Assembly (NCBI RefSeq): GCF_014905175.1
Contig: NC_057789.1
Location: 14,374,876-14,438,875 of the forward strand
Direction: 5' to 3'
DNA from: Aphidius gifuensis
Taxonomy: Eukaryota > Arthropoda > Insecta > Hymenoptera > Braconidae
Length of the DNA stretch: 64,000 nt
The notes beneath the pieces are model-generated. The model worked only from the letters and a program-made list of their open reading frames with translations, did no database searches and had not been told where the DNA came from. Positions 41,791 through 52,829 of this stretch are shown here, in pieces (positions within the stretch are counted from its first letter, which is position 1; each line of letters begins with the position of its first letter). The position numbers and the translations under genes were made by a program.

Positions 41791-44700
41791 TGGACATTTG
41801 TATTTTTAAAAAATGAATTTACACGTATTTTATTTATAAAATAAATGAAAAATGTCCAAGGAAAAGCAGTAGCTAAGGAAAAGATGTAGCTAAGGAATTA
41901 ATGTGACTAAGGAAGTATTTCCTTGAAACATAATTCTTTGGCAACCTCAATTAGTAGCTGTTAAAGCTCTGGACATTTTATTTATTTATAAAATACATGT
42001 ATTATTTTTAAAAATACAAATGTTCATAAAGCAGTAGCTAATGAATTAATGTAACTAAGGAATTATTTCCTTGAAACATAATTCTTGGCAACCTCAATCC
42101 TTAGCTACATCTCTTTCTTAGCTACTGCTTTTCGACATTTGTATTTTTAAATTTACATGTATTTTATTTATAAAATAAATAAAAAATGTCCAGGAGTAGT
42201 AGTTATGAATAATGTAGCTAAGGAATTAATGTGACTAAGGAATTATTTCCTTGAAACATAATTTTGGCAACCTCATTCCTTAGCTACTGCTCTTGGACAT
42301 TTTTTATTTATTTTATAAATAAAATACGTGTAAATTCATTTTTTAAAAATAAAAATGTCCAAGAAAAAGCAGTAGCTAACGAAAAGATGTAGCTAAGGGA
42401 AAGATGTAGCTAAGGAATTAATGTGACTAAGGAATTATTTCCTTGAAACATAATTCTTTGGCAACCTCAATTCCTTAGCTACATCTTTTCCTTAGCTACT
42501 GCTTTTTCTTGGACGCTTGTATTTTTAAAAAATAAATTTACATGTACTTTATTTATAAAATAAATAAAAAATGTCCAAGGGAAAGCAGTAGTTATGAAAA
42601 GATGTAGCAGGAATTGAGGTTGCCAAAGAATTATGTTTCAAGAAATAATTCCTAGTTACATTAAATCCTTAGCTACATATTTCCCTTAGCTACTGCTTGT
42701 CCTTAGTCATTTATTTATTTGACAAATGAAATACATGTAATTTATCCTGTTTTAAACGTTTCATTTCTGGATAATTGTAAACAACTCAAAAACTCGCAGT
42801 ATGCCCATCCCTGCTCAAATTAATGATACGTAAATAAATCTGATGAAAATCACTTACTCTGCCATCTACTGAGCCCTATCATAAATATGTTAATACTATC
42901 ACCGTATGACGCGCGACAGTCGGATCGACAGCGGTTCGACGTCGAAAAACGCCACCTTTCGATGTCGTTTCGAGCTCGAATTTCTACGTCGATTGGACAC
43001 TGCGTGTCGAAAATCGACACTAAATTCTACCTGGGTTTGTTATGAAAACATTCAAAGATTTACTTCCGAAAAAATGTAAAAAGCAACGTTCAAAACTGTA
43101 ATTTTTACGTTGTTAAAACATTGAACGAAATGACACTTTTTTTATGTGTACTTAGCTTCTTTTCCCAGGAATCGGGTTAACACAATCAAGAAAAGAAATT
43201 ACATTTTTCCGATGAATATTGACAATAGATTACAATTTTATTATTCTAGAATAACGTACTCGTAGTGTAGATTTTACAGTTTTGGTGGTAAAAAAAAAAA
43301 AATAAAAATAAATTTAAAAAAATGTAAAGTATACAAAGAGGATGATGAAAACACAAGATACGACTGAATATTTAAAAGTGCGATGAAAACATTAACTATT
43401 TACAAAAATAATATTTTATTATTGAAATGAATGAAAAAAATCCCAAGGAAAAGCAGTAGCTAAAGAAAAGATGTAGCTAAGGAATTGAGGATTAAAATAT
43501 ATTTTTTGGCAACCTCAACTCCTGAGCTACATCTTTTCCTTATCTACTGATTTTCCTTGGACATTCGTATTTTTAAAAAATAGATTTACATTTATTTTAT
43601 TTATGAAATGAAAAAAAAAACCTGAGGAAAAGCAGTAGCTAAAGAAAAAATGTAGCTAAGGAATTGAGGTTGCCAAAAAATTATGTTTTAAGGAAATAAT
43701 GTTGCTTAAAATATATTTTTTGGCAGCCGCAATCCCTTAGCTACATCGTTTCCTCAGCTAATGCTTCTCATTGGGCATTTATATTCTTAAAAAATAAATT
43801 TACATGTATTTTATCTGTAAAATAAATAAAAAACCCAACGAAAAGCAGTAGCTAAGGAAAAGATGTAGCTTAGGAATTGAGGTTGCCAAAAAATTATGTT
43901 TTAAGGAAATAATGTTGCTTGAAATATATTTTTTTGCAAACTTAATTCCTTAGCTACATCTTTTCCTTAGCTACTGATTTTCCTTGGACATTTGTATTCT
44001 TCAAAAATGAATTTACATGTATTTTATTTATAAAATAAATGAAAATGTCCGAGGAAAAGCAGTAGCTAAGGAAAAGATGTAGCTAAGGAATTAATGTTGC
44101 CAAAAAATATATTTTGAAGCAACATTATTTCTTTAAAACATAATTTTTCGGCAACCTCAATTCCTTCGCTACATCATTTTCTTGGCTACTGCTTCTCCTT
44201 GGATATTTTAAGCAACATTATTGCCATAGCAGTAGCTAAGGAAATGATGTAGCTAAGAAATTGAGGTTGCCGAAAAATTATGTTTTAAGGAAATAATGTT
44301 GCTTAAAATATATTTTTTGGCAACTTTGAAAATATATTTTGAGCAACATTATTTTCTTAAAACATAATTTTTCGGCAACCTCAATTTCTTAGCTACATCT
44401 TTTCCTTAGCTACTGCTTTTCCTTGAGCATTTTATTTGTTTTTAATAAAATACATGTAAATTTTTTTCAAGAATACAAATCAAGGAAAAGCAGTAAGCTA
44501 CGGACATGATGTAGAGCTTGAGGTTGCCAAAAGATATATTCTAAGCAACATTGTTTCCTTAAAACATATTTTTGGCAACCGCAATTCCTTAGCTACTGTT
44601 CGTAGGGCATTTTCATTTATTCCATAAATAAAATACATTTGAATTCATTTAAAAAATAAATGTCCAAGAGAAGCAGTAGCTAGGGAAAAGAAATATAGGA

Positions 44701-46310
44701 ATTGAGGTTGCCAAAATTATGTTTAAGGAAATAATGTTGCTTAAAATATATTTTTTGGCAACTTTGAAAATATATTTTGAGCAACATTATTTTCTTAAAA
44801 CATAATTTTTCGGCAACCTCAATTCTTAGCTACATCATTTCTTAGCTACTGTTCCTCCTTGGACATTTGTATTCTTGAAAATAAATTTACATGTATTTCA
44901 TTTGTAAAATAAATAAAAACCCTAAAAAGCAGTAGCTAGGAAAAGATGTAGTTATAAATAAAATACATGTAAATTTTTTTCAAGAATACAAATGTTCAGG
45001 AAAAGCAGTAGCTAAAGAAAAGATATAGTTTAGGGTGTGCGGCTGCTAAAATTAGATTTCAAGCAACAATATTTCTTAAAACATAATTTTGGCAACCTCA
45101 ATTCCTTAGCTACTCTTTTCCTTAGCTACTGTTTCTGAGCATTTTATTTATTTCATAAATAAAATACATGTAAATTTATTTTTAAAATACAAGTGTCAAG
45201 GAGAAGCAGTAGCTGAGGAAAAGGTGTAGCTGAGGAATTGAGGTTGCCAAAAGTTATGTTTTAAGGAATATTGCTCAAAATATTTTTTGGCAACAACCCT
45301 TACACATCTTTCCTTAGCTACTGTTTTCCTTGACCTTATTATTTTAGAAATAAAATACATGTAAATTTTTTTAAAATACAAATGTCCAGGAAAAGCAGTA
45401 GCTAAGGAAAAGATGTAGCTGAGGAATTAAGTTTAAAAATTATATTTCAAGCAACATTCTTAAAACATAATTTTTGGCAACCTCAATTCCTCAGCTACAT
45501 ATTTTTCTTAGCTACTGCTTTTCCTGGGCATTTCATTTATTTCATAGATAAAATACATGTAAATTTATTTTTTAAAACAAATGTCCAAGGAGAAGCAGTA
45601 GCTGAGGAAAAGATGTAGCAAGGAATTGAGGTTGTTGTAAAAATTATGTTTTAAGGAAATAACGTTGCTCAAAATATATTTATAACCGCAATTTTAGTTA
45701 TCTTTTCCTTAGCTACTGCTTTTCTGGACCTTTCATTTATTTTTGAAATAAAATACATGTAAATTAAAATAATACAATGTTCAGTAGCTAAGAAAAAGAT
45801 GTAGCTAAGGAATTAAGGTTGCAAAAAAATATATTTTAAACAACATTATTTCCTCAAAACATAATTTTTTGGCAACCTCAATTTTCTAGCTACATCATTT
45901 TCTTAGCTACTGCTTCTCCTTGGACATTTGTATGTATCTAAGGAAATGATGTAGGTAAGGAATTGAGGTTGCCAAAAAATTATGTTTTTAGGACATAATG
46001 TTGCTTAAAATATATTTTTTGGCAACCTTAATTCCTTAGCTAAATCCTTTCCTTAGCTACTGCTTTTTCTTGGACATTTGTATTCTTAAAAAATAAATTT
46101 ACGTGTATGTTATTTATAAATAAATAAAAAACCCAAGGAAAAGCAGTAGCTATGGGAAAGATGTAGCTTAGGAATCAAGGTTGCTGAAAAGTTATAATTC
46201 AAACAACATTCATCTCCTGAAGATAATTTTTTGGCAACAATAATTTTTCAAGAAATAATTTTCTGGCCACATTTACTCCTTAGCTACTGCTTGTCCTTAT
46301 GATTTTTATT
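41791..46310. repeat. 4.5-kb alternating inverted-repeat array, AGCTAAGGAAAAGATGTA family
   Basis: About 15-18 palindromic units of 200-260 bp. Each reads roughly TGTCCAAGGAAAAGCAGTAG, CTAAGGAAAAGATGTAGC, TAAGGAATTGAGGTTGCC, then an AT-rich centre (AAATAATGTTGCTTAAAATA) followed by the mirror image. Linkers have TTTACATGTATTTTATTTAT. Divergence between units is modest and small deletions are common towards 45 kb. A unit-free stretch of other DNA lies at 42720-43360. No coding function; apparent frames are artefacts. Confidence 0.9.
42720..43360. other. non-array DNA within the array
   Basis: Contains an end of the CCAGGTAGAA type (ACTAAATTCTACCTGGG at 43018-43034) preceded by TCGAC-rich words (GTCGTTTCGAGCTCGAATT). 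This suggests a separate element that split the array. Confidence 0.5.
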
Positions 46311-46429
46311 TAATTGATCAATGTAAAATCATTTTTTTAATTTTTTCTATAAGTGAATTTTTTAATAAATTCATTGCTGAGAATTGTTAAACCACATCTG
46401 TAAGTGGCTGATGAATTATAATACCTCAG

Positions 46430-46616
46430 AAACTGATTTTTTACAATATTGTCGATATGACGATACGATACGATATGGAGACAATGCGATACAATACGAT
46501 ATGATGAATTTTCGATACGATATGGAGGCGATATGACACATGACGATACGATACGAGACGATATGACTTAAAATGAGGCCTCATATCGTATCGTATCGCG
46601 GCATTACTACGCAAAA
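46430..46616. repeat. ATACGAT/ATATCG word cluster
   Basis: CGATACGATACGATATGG and related words fill ~150 bp, ending in the mirrored ATATCGTATCGTATCGCGG. Resembles the subterminal word clusters of the hAT elements in this window, but a bounded element was not defined. Confidence 0.55.
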
Positions 46617-46844
46617 TCAAAATAAAGACTTCGTATTAGGCTCATATTATGTGCCTCAAACAACTCTGTTGTGCACTTTGCAGTTTTTTTGTTCTATCTC
46701 TAATAGTTTTTGAGAAAAAAAAAAATTCCGATACTTGATTTTTTTCTTCGAAAACCGTTATTAATCAAAAAATAACCCCGGTCGCCATCACTAGATTTTT
46801 TTTAGGCGCATCATATGAGCCTGATACAAAATCTCTATCTTCAA
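46617..46844. repeat. diverged inverted monomers of the 320-bp repeat
   Basis: AAAATAAAGACTTCGTATTAGGCT at 46618-46641 is the reverse complement of a core segment of the 2.86-4.34 kb unit. GCGCATCATATGAGCCTGAT at 46805 is the same segment in direct orientation. A TTTGAGAAAAAAAA centre lies between them. Confidence 0.65.
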
Positions 46845-47245
46845 TAGGGCTTCATGCGGTAGGAGACGAGACGAGATTCAACGAGTCTCGGTATCGGTCT
46901 CGCTCGTTCGCACCAGGTCTCGGTCTCGGTCTCGTCTCGCAAGTATCACCGGGTCTCGCTTTTATAGTAATATTTTTTCGTTAAGTAAAATATAAAAGAA
47001 TGGAAACCAATTGGTTTATTTATATATTATTCAATCATTTAAATGATCGAATAATATATAAATCCTTTATTGAAAATTCACATAAAATAAAAACAATTAA
47101 TATTATATTATTTAATAATTAAAATAAATATTGAATTATTTTAATTAATATTTTATATCAATAAAATTGATGAATTAAATTATACAAAATTATAACATAA
47201 TTTAATAACCGAAAAATATAAAGGAAAAATGTTCAAAGTTGAAAC

Positions 47246-47485
47246 TTAAATTTTAAAAATCAATGAAGTATTTGGAAAAGTCTTTAGAAATTCCATAAAC
47301 AAATAATAAATTTTTTTTTTCTGTCTCTTCATTGATATGTATTTTCCCCATTCCACGAAGTAAAATACTGCTTTTAAAATATCAGATACAAAAAATATCA
47401 GTTTAGGAAAATATAATTGGCGTAACTTTACAATTTTCATAGGTACATAAGGCTTGTAGATATCTCGCTGTGCCTGTAGCGTCAA
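47246..47485 (-). CDS. unrecognised 79-codon open frame
   Basis: Begins MTLQAQRDIYKPYVPMKIV and holds a hydrophobic middle (LIFFVSDILKAVFYFV). Only weak support as a gene; it is listed because it neighbours the gene fragments inside the 7-kb element. Confidence 0.2.
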   Translation of the reverse strand: MTLQAQRDIYKPYVPMKIVKLRQLYFPKLIFFVSDILKAVFYFVEWGKYISMKRQKKKIYYLFMEFLKTFPNTSLIFKI

Positions 47486-47576
47486 TGTCTTACTGTGCAG
47501 TATTTTACTGCATAACAGTTCTTCTTTTCAATACGATTCGTTACGACTAAAAGATGTTACTGATCTCATTCATGTA

Positions 47577-48335
47577 ATGAGTTTAATAAAAACTGAAGAT
47601 GGTATAGCTGGACAGAACAAAGATTGTTTTAGTAAAAATGCTAAAAAAATTGATTTAGATGAAGAACGAATCAGTAAGTTGAAATATTATTGCCTTAATA
47701 GGAACCACGTTTTTTTTATAAATCAATTAATTTTATTGTCAATAAATTGGTCTACCAACTGCTGGAAAAGTACACTACCAAGATCAATCACTCGAAAAAG
47801 ACTAAAAATTGCTTCTTATCCATTTACAACTCTCAAACCTCATTTAAGAATGATTTTCTATGATGATAATGAACAAATTGCTGGTAAATAAAATATATAT
47901 TATTTAAATATTTTAATAATTTATTTTTATATGTACTTAATGGTATTTTTATAGTTGCTGATCTTCCTGGTTTTATTGAGGATTCACACAAAATCGTGGT
48001 CTTGGAATAACATTTTTTGAACCTGCTGAAAGATGTGCTTTTTTATTTTAGATGCAAGTGAACAATGGAAACATATGAGTTTATTAAAAAATGAAATTCA
48101 ACAATTTAGCTCAGCATTAAATGATAGACCATCATTAATTATTGCAAATAAAATGGACCTTCCTGGAGCAAAAGTTATTTTCAATTACAAAAATAATTAA
48201 TTTCAAGATAATTTAGAAAAATTAAAGGAAAAAGTTAGCGTTAATCATTTTAATATCAGCAAAAATGGGTAATTATATTGAAAAATTATTGCAAGAAATT
48301 CGGGTAATTTATGATATTGAATTGAAAAAAAAAAT
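47577..48335 (+). pseudogene. Obg-family GTPase pseudogene, MTG2/GTPBP5-like
   Basis: Pieces of an Obg-type mitochondrial ribosome-assembly GTPase follow in order but in changing frames. They are an Obg-domain segment (EDGIAGQNKDCFSKNA), then the P-loop GLPTAGK|ST with a one-base loss near 47768, then ASYPFTTLKPHL, then YDDNEQIAG. A likely intron is retained (47885-47955, GTAAAT...TATAG), then the G3 motif VADLPGFIEDSHK. A shift follows before RGLGITFF...AERCAF. Then come NDRPSLIIANKMDLPGAK (the G4 motif NKMD) and finally ILISAKMGNYIEKLLQEI with VIYD. Loss of frame at several points shows it is dead. Retention of an intron argues for a genomic rather than reverse-transcribed origin. ASYPFTTLKPHL is nearer MTG2 than GTPBP10. 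Confidence 0.85.
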
Positions 48336-48406
48336 GATAAAATAGCAAATTTACCAAATGATGGTTTAAAAATTTATATTATTTATCATTTTGTAAATAT
48401 TAAAAT

Positions 48407-49600
48407 TTATACAAAAGTATAATTAAGACATTGTTTTATTTGTATGAAATTAATATTTTCAATAATTGAATTAGTTTCTGGTTGATTAACAAAAGTCATA
48501 AACCATCTTGGAAGATTGTATATTTTTTTTCTGTCAAATAAATCAAGTGATTGTTCGTAAATTGTTATAATTGTTGTAAAAATAGCTACATCGGCAAGTG
48601 TCATTTTCTCACCAACAAAATAAGTTTGATTTAGCAAAATATTGTTCAGCACTTTGATCGTATCAAGCAAATTTTTGTTAGTCAACTCATTTCACTTTGT
48701 TGTTTTACGTAGGTGGGACGCTTCGCGTCACCTACGTATTGGATTTGTCTACCGAAAATTAAAAAACGCTTTCATTTCTAAAGTAATTGTCAGAGACACT
48801 TCGTGTTAGAACCAAAAGCAGCGTATTTTCAATCTCTTTAATTTGTATATTTCCGATTTTTTCTCAAATAATTATTAAAGTTGCCGGAGCCAAAAATGTT
48901 AAAAACCTTTTTTTCTTTTTTTTTTAAATATTAAATAACTTTTTATCTGTAAGCGTGATCGATTTGCACCGAGTAATTAAAAGTTTCCTTTTATTTTGAT
49001 CTTTCAATCGCCACTATTTTGAAAACGATAACTTTAAAACTCACAAAGTTATTAGAATTCTAATAGAAAAATTTGATGTGGCTGTTTTTTTCCTGATTTA
49101 CATTGGGACCCAACAAAATCATGTTTTATGGAGATTCGACGCGCAGTGTTGGCAGCCCTGTTTAGTTCGTCTCACTCACACAGGTGAACATATGTTATGA
49201 TAAAATTTCGTAGTGCTGTGACTAAACAATATGACATTTTATTTGAAAAAAAAAAATTACACTCACTAATAATTGCACATAACCCACCGGAGTATTGAAA
49301 ATTTTTATTTTCGTTATATATGATTTTTTTTATTGGTTTTATTAAAGCTAGCAAAATCTATCCACTGAATAATTTGAGCTGAATGAAAATTATCAAATCA
49401 TTTTAATTTATTACCACCTAAATAAAATTTTATTGCATTTGCAATAAATAATTCAACATTATTTCCAGTCAATTTAATTGTACAATCTGTTGTTTTTTTT
49501 TACCACCAAATTTATCAGCAATTTGTGGACGATATTTTTTAATACTCAATTCTGTATGAATTATTGTAAGTAGCAAAATAATGTAATGATTCATTCAAAC
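48407..49600 (-). pseudogene. eEF1-gamma (GST-like domain) pseudogene, split by an insertion
   Basis: Reading on the minus strand, 49600-49340 gives, with stops, an N-terminal thioredoxin-like half (KLTGNNVELFIANAIKFYLG, SAQIIQWIDFA). After ~650 bp of foreign DNA, 48685-48407 gives the all-helical half (LNNILLNQTYFVGEKMTLAD, IYNLPRWFMTFVNQPE). The order and the motifs NAIxxYLGG, QIIQWIDFA, FVGExxTLAD and RWFxTxxNQP fit elongation factor 1-gamma; a valyl-tRNA synthetase GST domain is less likely. The C-terminal EF1G domain was not found. It encodes no functional protein now. Confidence 0.8.
48690..49335. mobile_element. foreign insertion splitting the eEF1-gamma pseudogene
   Basis: One side has a perfect hairpin, TACGTAGGTG(GGACGCTTCGCGT)CACCTACGTA, at about 48708-48740; the other side carries ACCGGAGTATTGAAAATTTT, the conserved edge of dispersed repeat DR1. 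Exact ends were not fixed. A 60-codon frame at 49172-49354 is unsupported. Confidence 0.55.
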
Positions 49601-49649
49601 TAAATAAAAAAAAAAATTAAATATAAACACAGGCAATTTTAATTTTTCA

Positions 49650-49853
49650 ATGATGTGTCACATCGTCATGTATTATGAGAGTACTAAAAATGTAAACGAA
49701 AATATAATATTCATGTGACCATGGAACTGTTGTAGCAAAAGCGCCACTATCGGGAAAAAAAGGTACTGACTTGCTGTATTCCGTGAGCTTTACCAACAGC
49801 CTATGCTTTAACATAGGAGATTACCCTCCTTGTATGTAGACCTCCATGACTGA
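49650..49853 (-). mobile_element. CCATGGAGG MITE, single arm
   Basis: The reverse complement matches the left arm of copy 1 (11689-11890) almost throughout: GAGCTTTACCAACAGCCTAT, GCTTTAACATAGGAGATTAC and the terminal GACCTCCATG. The opposite arm is absent. Confidence 0.85.
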
Positions 49854-50250
49854 AGAAGATGGCTTGCGGCCCGGAGCGCTAGTTTCGGTTACACCGTTCA
49901 GGGTGAACATCCGAAAAATAAAGTCTCTTTAAGCTCATTTAGTCCGTAATAGGGATATTGAATGTCGGTAAATATCCAGTTGGCACTATGTCCGACTTGA
50001 ATACTTTACGTAAATCGGCTTTTCCTAGTTACATATTAAACTATTTTACTTTTATCCGATATAGTGTTATGCCACAAGATGAATGATAAATAAGATATAT
50101 TTATTATGTTTAAGAGTTATAATTTTCGATGATATATTTTTTTTTATTTTCTCATATTTTGTAATAATAAATTTATGACACTATGTATTTCTATTAATTA
50201 GCATATTTTAATTTTTTAATTTTTTAAATTCATGTTATTACGATATTTAT

Positions 50251-50739
50251 CATAATCAGAGCCGGGAAGTTCGTCTGTTATTTCAGCTTGCCGTAAATAC
50301 CATGGCAACATGGTGAAATATAGTTTTAAAAAAAGACGATCTGAACCTCGTACATGGAAAAAATGGCCTCAAAAAATGGCCTTATTTTTTTTGGCCTCTT
50401 AAAAATGGCCCTTTAAAATGGCCTTATATTTTTGGCCTCTTAAAAATGGCCTCAAAAATTGGCCAAAAGAGGCCAAAAACCAAAGAGGCCATTTTTTAAA
50501 GCCATTTTTAAGGAGCCAAAAAAAAAATAAAGCCATTTTTTGAGGCCATTTTTAAGAGGCCAAAAATATAAGGCCATTTTTTAAGGCCATTTTTAAGAGG
50601 CCAAAAAAAATAAGGCCATTTTTTGAGGCCATTTTTTCCATGTACGAGGTTCAGATCGTCTTTTTTTAAAACTATATTTCACCATGTTGCCATGTGTTAA
50701 CAGCTTTAATAACAGAACATTTCAGCTCTGATCATAATA
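50251..50739. repeat. long palindrome with GGCC-word core
   Basis: 50301-50694 is a near-perfect 394-bp palindrome centred near 50497. The outer ~75 bp of each arm are unique sequence (CATGGCAACATGGTGAAAT, AAAGACGATCTGAACC) and identical between arms. The inner part is a run of AAAAATGGCCTC-type words spaced 12-20 bp. Imperfect homology extends to 50251 and 50739. No coding capacity. Confidence 0.95.
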
Positions 50740-50974
50740 TATGAGTCACCTTTTAACGAAAAATAATGTTCAATAATTATACCGAATACGATAAAAATCA
50801 CTAGTAATTTTTTACGAGTTTGTGTTGTAACGTGACATTTTTGCATGTTACCTTCTCGGACTAATTATCAAATATTTTATTTGGTTTATTTATTAATTTA
50901 TCATGAAATGCAAAACTAACCAAAACCAATATCCAGAAACGTAAATTATTATTATTATAGTGTTAAAATCGTGT

Positions 50975-51115
50975 AGTTTTCAATTCACCCTAAAACTCGA
51001 AAAAGGTATGAGCTAAAATCAATGAGGTTTTCAATTCGCCCTAAAACTCGAAAAAGGCATGAGATAAAATCGTGAGGTTTTCAATTCGCCCTAAAACTCG
51101 AAAAAGGCATAACAC
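50975..51115 (+). repeat. three-copy ~55-bp tandem repeat
   Basis: GTTTTCAATTCGCCCTAAAA, CTCGAAAAAGGCATGAG, TAAAATC occurs three times in tandem; the first copy is the most diverged. Confidence 0.85.
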
Positions 51116-51990
51116 ATTCATACCAAAAATACCAAAATAACGTCAATTAAATCCAACAACCGAAACAAAGACCAAAATAACCAAATAGCGTATCAATAAT
51201 TAGCCTAGAGGGACGCTAGAATCACTCAGTGTGCTGGTTATGGTAGAAGGGCCGGATAAAGTCACAAGGAAAAATATTTAATACACAAATTAAATAATCA
51301 ACAAAACACATTATTATTTTTATACTCAAAAACCCAAAACGTAATATTTATTATCCAAAACTTAGACGTAAATCCAAAATACAAAACGTAAACTCAATAA
51401 TCCAAAACGTAATACATAATCTTACTCACGACCTTGAATCTAATATATTAATTAAATTAACAAAAGGGACCGCGTTTCTAATTATTTAAACAAAACCAAA
51501 CTAAATTATCAAATGAAAAATGTATGCTTGACGTTGCCCATGATTCACACGGCCAACGCCCCAAAAACTAACCTACAAAAATACACATGTCTGCTGGGTC
51601 TCCAGCTAGACACATGAGTACCCTAATATACATAAAACAAGAGCTGATTACGAAGCTTGTGCATCTTACCACGTCCCACAGCCAAGAGAGCGAGTTCAGC
51701 CCAAGATATTTTGGAGCAGCTCAGATCTACCAAGCTGTCCCCACTCAAAGCTATCCCTCCTCTCTTTATCTTGATAAAAAGGGGGAGAATATACTACAAA
51801 ATAATAATAATAATACAAAAAGAAAATATTAAATACTAAAAATATATATATATAATAAATGAAACGGAGTCGTTGGTTGGAGGATTCGTCCGCTTGGTGT
51901 CTTTCCGTGTATAAGGCAGTGAGAATCACTACAGTGTCTATGAGTTTGTGTCTATTCATCGTCTGAAAAAAAATCAGTCTTATATTTATA
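51116..51990. other. possible decayed LTR-retroelement region
   Basis: Several CCAAAACGTAA words (51330-51420) are followed by a GC-richer stretch (51530-51780) with a short 81-codon frame (51587-51832) lacking any recognised motif, and then TATATATATATA. The composition resembles untranslated or LTR parts of a retrotransposon, but no primer-binding site, paired LTR or pol domain was identified. Confidence 0.25.
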
Positions 51991-52289
51991 TGTAGAAATA
52001 GATTACAGACAACAAATAATCAACGGTAAAATCTATCGTAAAAAAATTGGTTTATCTATATACATAGAGTACTCTTATTATCAAATTCGGCTAGTACGAA
52101 TGAGCCAAAAACGATTTTAATCAAATGTATATATAGCTAGTTCTACTTTTCTATATTAAAATTATTGTCCGTTTAATTGATATAGCCGAATAATAATCTA
52201 TGTATATTATTTTACAACCTCTTTCTGTTTTCAGATTCAATCAGCTAAGCCGATCAATAGCTTTCTGAAGTTGTATTTTTATTGTCTAA

Positions 52290-52544
52290 TCATATATTCA
52301 TTTGTTCTATATTTTTCGCAATGTATTTTCTCCGTTCGAATATATTAACCATTATAGAGTTTCTGAAATTTAATAAAACCCTAGTGATGACTCCATCATA
52401 ATTATGTAACACTAGATTTTTACAATGCTCAGATTTGCATTTGTTATTAAAACGAAATACTAGAAATCCTGATTCATCCGCAAAATTCATCGATAAATAG
52501 GGCCCTGTTTTACTAACTCTTTTGGCAAAAGATGGCGACACCAT
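52290..52544 (-). CDS. unrecognised 84-codon open frame
   Basis: Protein-like, with MNFADESGFLVFRFNNK and KSEHCKNLVLHNYDG. A related nucleotide segment on the plus strand at about 52795-52835 reads ADESGFSHFGF in another frame. So a GCGGATGAATCAGGATTT block is present in both orientations ~330 bp apart. Function unknown. Confidence 0.3.
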   Translation of the reverse strand: MVSPSFAKRVSKTGPYLSMNFADESGFLVFRFNNKCKSEHCKNLVLHNYDGVITRVLLNFRNSIMVNIFERRKYIAKNIEQMNI

Positions 52545-52639
52545 TCAAATTTATTTAAAATTTATAGACATAACCTCAAAATATGTTGTCAAAATACATA
52601 CATCAATGTTGTTATTGTTGTTGTTGTTTTTTTTTTTTT

Positions 52640-52815
52640 ATAGTTACATCATTTATAACATCAAAAATTTTTTATTTACAATTTAAGGCTATGTATAATA
52701 ATAATAACAACAACAACAATAATAATAATAATAATAATCGTAGAAAAACTGTACGCCTAAAATTTCTGCCTTATCGACGGTATTTTTTGGGTGATAAATT
52801 ATACGGCGGATGAAT
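52640..52815 (+). repeat. AAC/AAT trinucleotide tract
   Basis: An ACAACAACAACAATAATAAT run at 52707-52738 in an otherwise AT-rich segment; the poly-Asn frame crossing it is not supported. Confidence 0.7.
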
Positions 52816-52829
52816 CAGGATTTTCACAT

